Origin: Lutraria lutraria
Lineage: Eukaryota > Mollusca > Bivalvia > Venerida > Mactridae
Assembly (NCBI GenBank): GCA_964023205.1
Contig: OZ026836.1
Location: 3,789,501 to 3,853,500, forward strand
DNA: 64,000 nucleotides
Direction of reading: 5' to 3'
Every line of letters starts with the position of its first letter. The first letter of the stretch is position 1. Of the stretch, positions 45,222-58,174 are shown piece by piece. The notes below the pieces were generated by a model. That model did not search any database. It had not been told where the DNA came from and worked only from the letters and a program-made list of their open reading frames with translations. The position numbers were made by a program, and so were the translations under genes.

Positions 45222-47429
45222 AGCGTGTGAATTTAACTGTTTAAAAGCATACACGAGGAATGTACATTTTAAACATTTGTTGGGAATGGGTTGGCATTTC
45301 ATTTAAATTCTAAATAGTTTGTAAAACAGGGCAACAGCCTTCAACGTGCTAGCCCCCTATTGTTGCAGTGGTTAGAACTTACACACCTCCTTCTTTGTTT
45401 ATGAGAGGTCCATATAGTTTGGATAGACCTGTACAAACAAAAGAGTATCGCGCGTGGGTCTGTTTTATGCACGTGACCGGGTCTATATTCGAAAAAAGCT
45501 TGGCCTGCCTACATGCAAAAATATTTATGTGTGGATTTGTATAAACATTGTGTATGTCCTACAGTGTCACAAAATCGATTTGATAGTGATGTTAGCATTT
45601 AAAAATAGATGAAGATACAGTCGATTTAAAGATGCATGCTAACTTAGTGAGGGACTAGTCTCGATCCGATATTTAGGTGTAACAGGTAAACACGGTAATC
45701 GTTAGATAAAGATTTATATGTAAATGTATAGAAAACATAATTACGATTGCCTCAGTTTAGTGTAAGGGAAATGCTTTCTTTTTAGCGAGAAATGACAAGT
45801 TTGGTGACACCGTTACGAGACACAAACTTAAAACAATATGACGTCGAAAGGAGACGTCAAGGTTGGTACAACGATCCAGTTCTGTAAGGCCTTAAGAAAA
45901 CACACCAGCAAACATACAGTATGGTACAAAATGCCTGAACTTTGAAGGAATGTTGTCGAACGTTAGTGATTAAATGATGTAACTAATTTAAAGACTGTAA
46001 TGCATCTGTAGAAGATGAAACACACTACAGACGACCAGCGAAACTAGTTGACGATTTAGCTGGATGTTAGAGAATTGTTAGCAGAGGATCGGCGATTAAT
46101 CTTTCGCCCTTTTTCATCGCAATTGGGAAATCAAAATCATATATTTATCATATTCTAAAATAAAACAAAGGCTGATTCGTCCGTCTGGAAAACACAGAGA
46201 ACCTCACCTCTGAAGAAGGCCAGAATGTCCAAATCATTCGGAAAACAACTTGTATTTTATGGACGCCGAGGCATGCTGCTATATTACCAGGCGGACAGAA
46301 AGTAAATGCAGCGAACTACAGCAAAATAGCCTATTGACAAATTAATGCTAAAGTTAAACATTTATTCATAAATATTAGTACTTTTGTTTTGAAAATATAA
46401 GAAAAATATAAACAATACGATTTTACACATCAATACGTTTTAACACATCCCTGTTGTTTCAAGTCTCACAGAAGATCTACATGGTAGGAGATTCGAAAGC
46501 ACGCAATATTTGGTGCCAGAAACAATGAAGATTGTGTCTTCATTCGATTAGATATATAGTACATATTAAACTTCTCAGGTAAATGGATTTCCTGACAAAG
46601 GGAATGTGTTTTTTCGGGCGGTGCCAACATAGACAAAGTTTAGGATGAAAGTTTGACCTGACGTCAAAGTGACGTTTAGAGACATTATGCCGTGCGCCGG
46701 GTATGTGTTAGTGATGAAATTAAACACAATGTAACTTTATTTATTTTCTTTGTATCATAATCAAATTTGCACCACTCCTCAAAAAAGATTTAAATTATAC
46801 ATCACAGAAATTGCGTTACAAAATATTTAAAAATAGCCGAGTTATGAGAAAAGTCTACATACTTAAAGCACAAGCATCGTAGTGTAATTTTTCATGGTTT
46901 AAACGTGTTGATATTTAATGTGTGGTTGTATTGATGTTTTTTTGGTCTTTTATTATTGCATCATTTTCAGAGGCAGTAAAACAAATGATAATGGTGTCTG
47001 CCCTAAATATTTGTAACAAAATAGCCTTCAGCTGAAGATTTTGTATCTAACAATTCCATTGGTTACAAATGTAGGTCAAAAGCCGAAAAAAGTCATACCC
47101 TTTACCCCTGAGCCATGGCGAGCTACGGTAGCGTTCTGTTTATGTATTACAATATGAAGTCCTTTCAACCGGTAAATAACCTGATCTACCTTGGAAAAAT
47201 GCAAATGTTTACACATGAAACAAGTTTTAATACGACAATATAGGATTGATCGTAAAACACCACACTCCTATACTTAATAAAAACCAGGAAGTAAATCAAA
47301 CAGAAAGGCGCGTCATATAAGCTTACGTTTCTGAGAATATTTTGGTAAAAAACTTGTTTAAGTGAGAACTAATTCAACACATTCTGTACAATCTTCAACA
47401 TTTTCGCTCAGTAACGTTTAAGTTTTAAT
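45222..47429. other. Upstream region of MIEAP-like gene 2
   Basis: No gene supported. The last 150 bp (from about 47280) resemble 61830-62025 upstream of gene 3, including CATATAAGC-type TATA-like sequence and the GTAACGTTTAAGTT leader, and so are probably the promoter. Confidence 0.45.
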
Positions 47430-48766
47430 ATGGCTATCGAAGTTATCCTTTTAGGCATTGCATTGGGTATTTGTGTACTTATTATCATCGGAATATGTGT
47501 TTGCTGTTTAAATGGGTGAGTAAATTATTTACATTGTATTCACAATTGCTTTATATTTCAATTATGTAAGAACTTTTTTTTTTAGTATATATATATAGCT
47601 ATTCATTAATTTGGTACACTGTCTTACACAAACAGACACATTTCGGAAAATCAAAAAGTGTCCTTTGTAGACAGATGTTAAATGTTCGCAGGTGTGATGA
47701 AGTAGAGCATAAAATACATTTAACTCTTTGAAGTTTGACATTTGTTGACTGTTTCTCGGCATGCTAATCAGTAAATACAAAATAAGCATACGTACACATA
47801 CACGTTATTTCCCGGAAAAAATACAAAACAAACCATGATATTTCTATATTTTATCATTCAATAAAAAATATACAGAATGCTTTAAAGAATAAGTCTTGGA
47901 AATCCAGAACTTCGTGCAAAGGCTGCTAAGTAGGTTAAAAAGCATAACAAATCCAGCCTTACTTCTTCACTAGACATATACCTTGAAAAATTATATATCC
48001 GAATATGTAATATCCGAAGTTGGTATACTGTTGTATGTTTCTTGTTGTAATGAATTGATATTTTTTATTCATAGGGGTACTAATTCACTTGAAATTATGT
48101 TTATTGTTCACAGACAGCTGCCAATCGTGACAACGGTTGTTACTCTGAGTTTATGAGCAACCGTTCGAACTTTAGGCTTTTTGGCGTGGATACTTCTATA
48201 TAGAAAGGCATTGAAATAAATGAATTTAAAAAAGAGAGATCAGATGTGACTCGTAGGCCAAATGGTAGAATACCTTTCTGGCGTTCGTTGTTTAAGGTCA
48301 TAATGCCGATTCGAGATTTACCGCAGTTGGCGTGTGTCCGCTAAATACGGAAAGGGGGATTAAAGTGTCCGTTGTTCACCTGTGTAAACACAGGTAGTTA
48401 TGTATCTCGGAATTGAAATGTGATCTGTTTTAAATGTAAATAATTATAAGGTACGAGCCAAAAACGATACTTGATACTTACCCATATAAATATACTTACA
48501 ACATGATTGTGCAGATGATAAACAATTTTACAATTACTGACATTCAATCAGAGCCAGAAAAAAATAGAATAAACCAATCATGATTATAGTAGTAATAAAG
48601 TGGTGCATACGGGAAACAAATTATAAGACAATAATGATAAAGTATCAAATGATAACATACATTGGATTCAGGATATGCATAATATATTATATCTATCTAT
48701 CGCATATAGGTGGATTTATTTTCAAACATAGTAAAGATTTCGACTTATTTCCCATTTACAAAAAAC

Positions 48767-49948
48767 TAGGGCTGGGAACGAATATGGTTTATGATATTCG
48801 AATATTCGAATATATTCGAATATTCGTTTTCATAGCTAGTTTGTTCTTAACCGATGAAGGTGTCTGTTCCTGATACATCGTGTCCGAAATATGTTGCGTC
48901 CGAATACTATGCATGTTTCAGAAGAGATTAACTATGAACTTAATTTTTTATTGAAAACTAATTACAGCGGTATTGTTTATCTTTTTTATTGAGTCTAGAT
49001 GTTATGAATATTTCTGTCGACATTACACTTGATAGAAAAAACGTACATGTGTTTGTGTTCCGTTGGTTGTTTATATGTACAAGTAATGAAGGGAGGTAAC
49101 TATAACGAGTTGCGAGTAACGTGTTTATATTTATCAACAGAAATTATGAGTCAAAACATTTCTTTTTAAAACATCTACATTTGCAAGAATTAATGGTTTC
49201 CAAGTTGAGTTTTTAACTTCCATTGAGTTAAAACGAGCAAAACATGTCGTTATATAAATATGTCAATTTGATGATGACGCGTACGTATTGGGCACAATGT
49301 TACAACTTGCACGGGTTATTTACTGAAACAAAAGGTCTCCAAAATTGGGCTAAAGAATGTCGACGTTCTTAATATCTTTTATACCGACTTTTAAAACAAC
49401 TTGCTGCCATTGATTAAACCGAAATGATACTTAAATGAAAAAATAATTGACAGCGTGTAATTTGCGTACGGACTGACGTTTGAAGTCCTTAACTCGTAAC
49501 ATAATTTGTCATTAACATGCAGTGATTCATATTTTTAATTGATATGCTGTAAGCACACCATTTAACGCAAAAGACCAGTGCATTAAGTTTTATTCTTGTC
49601 TACCACGTGTTTGGACTAATTACTGACTATTGACATCAGTTGATCGGATTAACAAATTATCGCTCCAGGCTATTGATTATCTTGACGTGTTATGGGGGTA
49701 TTGAGAATGGCGCGAACAACAAACAGTTGGTTTGTGACATTTTGCACGTACTTACCAATTTTCGACCGACTTTTATGGGATTTATTTACCTTTTATGGAC
49801 CGTTTTTTAAACATTTTTTTGCTACTCAAACTGGCTCGAGACGTTGAAATTTCATATTATTTTTTTCGAATATTCGAATTCGTTTTTCATGTTCGAATAT
49901 TCGTCGAAGTTCCGAATATTCTAATATTCGAATAAATTCCCAGCCCTA
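48767..49948. mobile_element. hAT-type non-autonomous element (1182 bp)
   Basis: Termini TAGGGCTGGGAACGAAT and ATTCCCAGCCCTA are inverted and flanked by the 8-bp duplication CAAAAAAC (48759-48766, 49949-49956), as in hAT elements. Subterminal regions hold clustered TTCGAATATTCGAA-type palindromes at both ends. No transposase is encoded. It lies in intron 1 of gene 2. Confidence 0.8.
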
Positions 49949-50639
49949 CAAAAAACAGAAATTATCTACTAACAGAATAAAAACACAGAAAGCAACATAC
50001 ATGTGCTTACAAATAAATGATAAATTTTCTTCAAATATTCATATTGACTGAAGCAAATCTTGCCTCACTTCATGTTATTTATTTTATGTAGACATGATAT
50101 AGATGTTGTTTCACAAGGATTACAGTCAAACCGGCCTCAAGTTAAACCGTCATCTAACCAAACCGGCCACAAAAAAGTTAAAGCGGCCTCACATTTTGGT
50201 CAAACCGGCCACACTATATTTTTATTCAGTCAAACCGGCCACAAAATGGTCATACCGGCCATACACAAAATAGAATTACCACCGAAAATGAATATACACT
50301 CGTACATTTATCATATGTTTTAATAAAATATGTTATTAATGCATGAAATCATTGTTCAAAACAATGTCCAATTCAAATTAAACATTTTTTTTTGATAATT
50401 GTGTTAAAAATATTGTTGGAACCCATTCATTAAAAGTTGCAAATAGTGTTGTTTTAACACGTACACGTGCAATCGTTTGAAAAAAGGGCGTTAATCCTGT
50501 TGATTATATTGTTGGATACAGTAATTACAAAGTTCAAACAGGTTTGTTTTAACACATGCATGTGCAAATGTTTGTAATTAATGTTGTGAATCCTTTGAAG
50601 TCATTGTCTGGCATCTTAAATTAAGGTTGTAAAAAATTC

Positions 50640-51175
50640 CAGCTATTTTATGGAGAACGATAATTTGTAAGAATTCTGATTCTGTTCATCCGTTACGAAT
50701 ACAAACTGGTAGATTTGCTAATGACAACAAACCTCGAAATGAAAGACACTGTATTTATTGTAATTCTAATGATATTGAAGACGAGTATCATTTTATGTGT
50801 ATATGTCCTTGTTATTCTGAAATCAGGCATAAATATATCCAAAAAAATATATTATGTTAAACCTTCTGTACAGAAATATTTACAATTGTTAAGCAATGTT
50901 GATAAATCAGAGTTAATTAATATATCATTGTATGTTAAAATGGCATTAAAAATTCGTTCTAATATTACTTATGTTGAAAGATAAATTATGTTCATCTCCA
51001 TTACCTATATATATTTGTGCAACTTGTGTATGATTCTTTGTTTAAAAAAGTTATGTCCAATTTTGTTCATTTTATCGTTTAATTGTAAATTACGTTGACA
51101 GTTTATGTTTGTATATATGTATGTAGATGATGTACCATGTACAAGTCTAAATAAAAATATCTGTCTGTCTGTCTG
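50640..51175 (+). mobile_element. LINE 3' end fragment
   Basis: Translation has HPLRIQTGRFAN and CIYCNSNDIEDEYHFMCICP, the C-terminal C-x2-C...EDEYHF segment of a LINE reverse-transcriptase protein also seen at 63123-63332 and 52380-52440. It ends with AATAAA (51150) and a (CTGT)n tail (51161-51174), a typical LINE 3' end. Confidence 0.7.
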
Positions 51176-51394
51176 ATATTTCATAATATTTTCACGTTAC
51201 TGCATATACATTGGTCTCAGCGTTTATTATTTTGTCGTTATTATAAATGTGAAATTATTGGATATTATCTTTAAGTGTGTTCACGGATTTGATTGTAATC
51301 TAATACTTTTGTGTTTTGAGAATATTTTTTTATCCAGACATTTGTTAGTGTAATAATTTTGTGAGTGTTTTGGATTATTTCTGTGTTTTTGACA

Positions 51395-51498
51395 ATGACA
51401 GACACCTGTATAGAATGCGGTCTTCAGGTTTGTGAGCAACAGCGAGCAGTCACCTGTGACACTTGCGATAAATGGCAACATCACACGTGCAACACGGG
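51395..51498 (+). other. PHD/zinc-finger-like exon
   Basis: ATG at 51395 encodes CIECGLQVC and CDTCDKWQHHTCNTG before a GTAGGA donor. This Cys/His pattern with WQH is seen at the N-terminus of some transposase-like proteins of molluscs and cnidarians. It may be what is left of the transposon's own gene; no downstream exon was recognised. Confidence 0.45.
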
Positions 51499-51559
51499 TA
51501 GGACAATGTTAATTTATTTAATGTTTCCCTGCTTAAAAAATGCTATTGCAAGACGATTA

Positions 51560-52460
51560 ATATATTATTTTGGTATCATTTTAATATCAGTTGTCCGGAA
51601 TACTATTATTTACGTAAATCATATCACGTAAAACGTATTTCTTTGAATAGTTTTTACGATTCACATTGTATGCTGGACAGATAAATATAAAAAGCAATTC
51701 ATCTTCTAGATATCTACTATTACATATTAAACAATATCATGATTTTGACCAATTCTGTTCTTTCCATAACGTCCAGTTTCAATTCTCAAATCATGCGCTG
51801 ATAGTCTTAATTGTGAAAAAGTTTTACGAAATTTACTGGGAATTCTATCTAGTATATAGTGTTCAAAAGAAAATGTTATTGTGAATTATGAAAACTCCTA
51901 AATCATTGGTCTAAAAACTTTTTAATCAACGTGATGAATTCGGAGGGTACATTTTCAGAGCTTAGAGAATTACGTAAATTAGAAACGTATGGTTTATAGA
52001 GTATGAAAAATATTTGAGTTGCATTAAGAATGATTGTCATAGAATTGAACTATCCAGATTTAGATGTTCTGCACATATTCATATATAATACATTATCAAG
52101 GTCAGAAATAATTAAAAGAATGAATAAACCACTCATATACTTGACAAACAGAATGTAAATACAATATCATTTTACATATTTTATATTATCTCTGGTTGTT
52201 TATCATATTTGTACGTATATTAGTTGCAATTTTGCAGTATAGAGCTAAATTAAACATTACATTTTTGTCACAATTCTTCATTAAACCGATAAATTTAAAC
52301 ATACTAGGTCTATTATATTAAAATTCATTAATATAAGATTTACGTATTTGAGATTATACAGGACAAAATTAATGGCGATAAAATGATACTCATCCTCTGT
52401 ATCACGTGTATTACAAATTTGACAATATCTTTCCATGTCTAACTAGCATTTGTTTCAAAT
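51560..52460 (-). mobile_element. LINE fragment, minus strand
   Basis: Minus-strand translation at 52380-52440 gives RYCQICNTRDTEDEYHFI, the same LINE C-terminal motif as above. Surroundings are too decayed to extend a frame with confidence. Confidence 0.45.
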
Positions 52461-55325
52461 AGTATATCCAATTAAATCACGCAAAGATTGATTATAAACA
52501 TAACTACCGGTATATATTACTCAACAACTTCCATAAATCTATAAATAATTACGAATAAACATGCTTTAAAAAATGTGGCCGGTTTGACCAAAAAAAAAGT
52601 TTAAGTGTGGCCGGTTTGACTTTTTTGTGGCCGGTTTGGTTAGATGACGGTTTGACTTGAGGCCGGTTTGACTTGTACCCGTTTCACAATAGTGCAGATG
52701 ATTAAAATTTTACAAATTGTTACATACATAGGACAATTTCACTGACACAACGTCACGAATATGAGCACTTTCCAATACTTACTAAAAACGGAGGAGATAA
52801 TCAACAGATGGACATACTTATTTCACAACTTAGTCAGTTACAAGCACAACTTGAAGACGAAAAACGAGAGAAAGAAGATACATTGAAAAGGTATAAAGAT
52901 GTTGTGTAGTTAGAACTACCTTCTCCATAGACCTTTAGAGTTTAGCATGCCCAATGAATGGGGAATTAATGAAAGTGCTATGTTCCGCTACCTTTTCCAA
53001 GTTATTGTCTCGTGCTTGTCATTATTTTAAGTTTAAATGGACCATCAGTACAATAATAATGTAAAGATATACATGTAAAAATGTACTACTTTCTATCATA
53101 TCTATAGTTATATTTTTACAACTGAAACTTTGACATAAGTATATTATCTCAGACAAATCGTATACGTTTCAAACTAAACCTACAAACACTTTGATCTCGT
53201 TCACTGTCTGTGATTCAATCATTTTATTCCTCAAATCCAGATTAAGCAGAATAATGTCAAGTCGTATCAGAGATGGTAATCCAAATGTCGTCGATTTGAG
53301 TGACCAGGATCGTCCTGCTAAACTTGGTGAATTAGTACAAACAAAGCACAATGGACTAATAACTTATAATTTCTTTTCAAGGCTTCAGTATAAAGAATGT
53401 GAAGGACAAGGATATCTTAAAGAAAAGGACAACCTACTTAAGATGTATTGTTGATTAATACACACTTATGTACTCATATACCAGTACATTTGTATTTGAA
53501 TGAGTCATTATACTTCATACAACTAAATATGCTTTATGTGTACAATAGATTCGACGCACAATGTACACATTTTGATAACACTATTGACCATACTTATGAT
53601 TTCTTTTTTAGGCTTCGCGATCAAGACAATAATTTAGATAGAAAAAGCAAAGAACATGATGATCTACTTAGAAGGTATTTATACAAACCTATGTAAATTT
53701 TAAATGATAAACTTAATAATATATATATATATAAATGAATATGTAACTATAGAAGACACTGGAAGTGATATACCTATCTGCAATGAATCTAACGCACGAT
53801 GTACACATATATTGGCACAATGGACTAAATTTCTTTTTAAGGCTACAGAATCAACACTACAAAGAAATGTTGCAGAAAATGATGATTTACTTAGAATGTA
53901 TACTTTTTGTACAGATGATTTAATCACAAGGTTTGATTAGTGCAGAAAGACGCATATTTTCAGACAGAAATTACAAATGTATAACAGATAAAATGGTTGA
54001 CGTTAAACAACCATTTTACATATGAATTATTTCTTATGGTTCTTAAATTCGTATTAACGATTTCTAGTCTAAACTTGGCTATTTTCTTTCAAGTTTGAGT
54101 GAACAAAAATGTCAGAGTGAAAGAATACAACAGTGTCTCGAAAAAGAACGCGAAGATAAAGAAGAAGCGTTAAGAAGGTATCTACTTACATTGTATGTTA
54201 TTTTTGTTGCATTCGCGAATAATGTTATACAATAAAATGTGATGAATTAAGGGCGCTTTTGTTTGCAACAAACCAGGTTTGGTTTCCAACTGGTTTGTCA
54301 AACTGTCCGTTTGTTTAGTAAAACTGGTTTGAAACGAAAAAGAGTTTTGTCATTTGTTTGAAGAAATCTCGAACCGGAATGTCAAACCTTCCAAACTACC
54401 CACAGAGGCGGTTTGGTCGGTTTGATGCGTCAGAAATACATGCAGTTGAGCTCGGAAAATTGGCCGACCATGTTGACAAATACTAACCAGTTACATACAC
54501 AGTGTCTTATCTTGAAATCTTATCTGATCTGATTAGCTACAGTCAGATTTCTACCTTATAATTATCTAAAGACATTTGTTAATCTGACGTGTTTCATCTT
54601 TTTACTGTAAAGAGTGCAATTTCAACCATATATAACTCTACCCAGCCAAATCTGAAGATGAAAGAATATATCAACCAAATTTCCAAATATGACGTCCCAA
54701 ATAGTCTATACCTTTCTGATTCATGTACTTTAGTTTTCCTAGTTTTATTTTAACATATATTTTACAGTGTCCCTTTTATGATCGAGTGTCAACTTGCAGT
54801 TACAGGACTTGATTGACATGACTTAGCGTGGTTTTACCATAATTTCCACTGCAAGACAATATTATTCTAATCAGGGAATAACAAAAGATATAATAACTTT
54901 TCAAAATTATTTTTCATTATGTGCGTGTGTTCCTGTTAATATATTAAGAACATAATACTGAAGTGTGGAAAGCTAAACGTCGCCATGGAGTTTAAAATAC
55001 TTCTTCAAATTACCCGTTTGTTTACCACCCTGTTTTAATCGAAACTAGTTTTAGTTTACTGTCCAATGTGTAACAACACCTAAAACCTAAACTGAAACCG
55101 GATATTTTCAATGTGCCTAAAGTATTACGATAAAAGAAGGGAAGTTACTATGTACTAAACATTTATATTAGATATTTTGTATTCCTCAGTTGAGCACCTT
55201 GTTCACATGCTGTATTCCAATATAACAGGGAATGGTTCAGTTGATGGAATTTTATAACCAAACAATACTTCTTGTTTTCGCTTTAATCAACGATATTTAT
55301 GTTATATATGACGACCGGTTCACCT

Positions 55326-55850
55326 AACCAGTGTACCTGGACTATATTCTAACCAGTGTACCTGGACTATATTCTAACCAGCGTACCTGGACTATATTCT
55401 AACCAGTGTACCTGGACTATATTCTAACCAGCGTACCTGGACTATATTCTAACCAGCGTACCTGGACTATATTCTAACCAGCGTACCTGGACTATATTCT
55501 AACCAGCGTACCTGGACTATATTCTAACCAGCGTACCTGGACTATATTCTAACCAGTGTACCTGAACTATATTCTAACCAGTGTACCTGGACTATATTCT
55601 AACCAGTGTACCTGGACTATATTCTAACCAGTGTACCTGAACTATATTCTAACCAGCGTACCTGGACTATATTCTAACCAGTGTACCTGGACTATATTCT
55701 AACCAGCGTACCTGGACTATATTCTAACCAGTGTACCTGGACTATATTCTAACCAGTGTACCTGAACTATATTCTAACCAGTGTACCTGGACTATATTCT
55801 AACCAGTGTACCTGGACTATATTCTAACCAGTGTACCTGGACTATATTCT
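55326..55850. repeat. 25-bp minisatellite, 21 copies, arisen inside a SINE
   Basis: AACCAGTGTACCTGGACTAT plus ATTCT repeats at exactly 25 bp for 525 bp. The unit is the SINE body segment (CTAACCAGT...TATTCTAACCA). The SINE copy at the same intron position in gene 1 (15690-15920) has only two such units, so expansion followed the gene duplication. Variants GCGTACC and CCTGAAC are interspersed. Confidence 0.9.
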
Positions 55851-58174
55851 AACCAGTACTAGCTTACTCATCCACAAGAAGCCGACAACTTCTACATATA
55901 TGGACAAACAATAAGAAATACATTGGAGAGTTCATATAGAACACGTTAACATGATGGGTGATTTGAAGAAAGTAAACAATATTTTTGTAAGATGTAATGT
56001 GATTCGTATAAAAGGTTCATTTTTGGAACCGACAAATATGGACAAAATGTTAAATAAACCGTTATTTTATCAAACAACTACAGATTGAGTGCTATAATGT
56101 CAAGTCGTTTGAAAGATGGCAATCCAAATATTGTTGATTTAAATGATCAAAATCGACCAACTAAAATTGGTGAGAAGTATTCAGAACTGTATGACAATGA
56201 ATGGACAGACGCGTATGGTGATTTAGAATCGATCTTTGATCACAATGAACAACAAATTATAGAAATACTCAGACTTATACTAGAGGTAAATATCAATTAT
56301 AAATTAATTTCGTCCTATTTTTAATCCTTCACACGTTGTAAAAGTAAAAGTTATGTATACTTGACAAAATAAAACTATAAATAAGATATATTTAATTAGT
56401 GCGATGCATTTAAGGACTCATTTTCTAAAGCAATCCGACAATAGCAAAATGCGTGTATTTTCTATATTTCAAAATAAAAAAAAACATCATTTTTCAAATT
56501 AAACTTTAAATAAAAGGTCACATCATTTTTCTAAGCCCATCGTTTCAACTGTTCTTGATGCTATGATGGTCATTTTTTCAGCAATGTTTCGGTAAATGTA
56601 TGGATAATGCAACTGCGCAACTTGACAATTTCCGTCAAGGCATTGAAACTGTTGCCGGTTCTATTGCCTCAGTATGTATAATTACTATGTCAATTATTTA
56701 AGAAATCAAGAACATTATAAGCAAAGATTGCATTAAACGCTTTTGACACATAAGCAGTTTATAATTATCAATAGTGGTATACGTAACTGACTGTCAAAAT
56801 TATGTATTCGGTGGCATACATACAGTGACAGCGCTCTCCGTGATATAAATGACATGATGGGAAGTCTTTAACAGTAGAAGAGTTTGACCTCATTTATGAT
56901 ATCGGTTTGGTGACACTCGGCAAAAATATGCCAAACAAGTCTGAAGTGGTTCTTCGCCTATATTAAATGTTCATACTGTATTACTTTACATGAATATGAA
57001 ATTTACTGGACAAATTCATATTATTGAAAAGTCATAATCAATTCAGGTTGCATGAACTAAATGGTAGTTGTCAGCCTTTTTCGTGAAACTTCAAAATCCT
57101 TGTTATTATGCAAGTTGTAATTATCTCTCTATGTTTGTATGTACTGTATGTTCGAACTAATTCACATGACAATTCCCTATCAATGACTACAGAAATCTAA
57201 GACACTGACAAACGACATGATGCAGAGACTGAAGGAAGAAAGGAAAGTCTTCGCAGCAGACTGTCAACCTAGTGTTCAATCTGTAAGTACCTGACTGAGA
57301 AGTGTTGTATGACCTCACGTGTGAACATCATAGGTATCAGTCATCTGCCTTATGGGATGATTAGTTGAAACAACTGCTGTTAAAAAAAACAGTCTACAAG
57401 TAACACGTTATTTACTCTATCCGGTATAGATGAAAAACTAATCATTGATATGAATACGTCAAACTTCGTGGCATTATGGAATCTTTGAACAAAATTAAAG
57501 TATGTAACTACAAGGTAAATGATACATCAAATCTAGAAGTCAGAAAGCAGCTGTTCTAAATAAATGCGACTGGAACTTCTCGAGTGTCAATAATGTAGGA
57601 ATATTAACCACATAAATCATTGTTTTAATCTAAAACATGTGACACGTGATAAGGTTCAAACCTCCAAATTTAGTGAATTGATAAATATATTCATTAATAG
57701 CTTCATTTGATCCTCCCTTATTCTTGAACTCAAACTACACGAAATGATGACGCTGTATGTTCCAGAAATGACCTTAGTGTGTGATGCGTCTCAGTTCCCG
57801 TGAACTCATTTTATACGAACTAAATCAGTCATTTTCTATTATACGTATATTTGAAGGTTGGACAAGCAATAGCACAGTCATTGGCAGGTCAATTTGATTC
57901 ATTGGAATTTCTGCAACATCCACGCATACAAGCTTATATAGAGGAATGTGTCAGACTGTGTTGGTTTATGGTGATACAAAACCCACCAATGGTTCTCATC
58001 TCTAACCCAGGACAGAATCCAAGTCATTTCTTCCGATCGTACTTACACAATGGGCCATATTTTAAGTTTGTGGTTTGGCCAGCACTCCTGTTATCTGATC
58101 AAGGGTCGTTAGTGATGAAAGGAACGGCAGAGTTCTCAGAACAAGGACAACCATAATAATAATAATATTATTAA

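Larger units (their letters stand above)
50124..52673. mobile_element. DNA transposon with CAAACCGGCC subterminal repeats, about 2.55 kb
   Basis: Left end AGTCAAACCGGCCTCAAGT is inverted at the right end (CTTGAGGCCGGTTTGACT, ending 52673). Both ends hold 4-6 copies of CAAACCGGCC, matching in order for about 70 bp. The TSD is not clear. It contains a zinc-finger exon (51395) and LINE fragments, so it is composite or has been inserted into. Superfamily uncertain. Confidence 0.6.
47430..58156 (+). pseudogene. MIEAP-like gene 2, rearranged copy of gene 1
   Basis: Exon 1 (47430-47515) encodes a membrane anchor, MAIEVILLGIALGICVL and following, with phase-2 donor GTGAGT. Exon 52732-52890 joins in phase and encodes a coiled coil. 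Then a C-terminal-domain exon begins at 53241 (MSSRIRDGNPNVVDL) but breaks off near 53337 into intron sequence. Coiled-coil modules follow at 53382-53444, 53612-53674, 53842-53897 (56 nt instead of 63, a frame-breaking 7-nt deletion) and 54094-54177, and the C-terminal exons at 56084-56285, 56582-56671, 57193-57282 and 57857-58156. If 53241 and 53842 are skipped the rest stays in frame, because all modules are phase 2-2, so a working protein is still possible. The C-terminal exons are nearly identical to gene 1. Confidence 0.65.
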
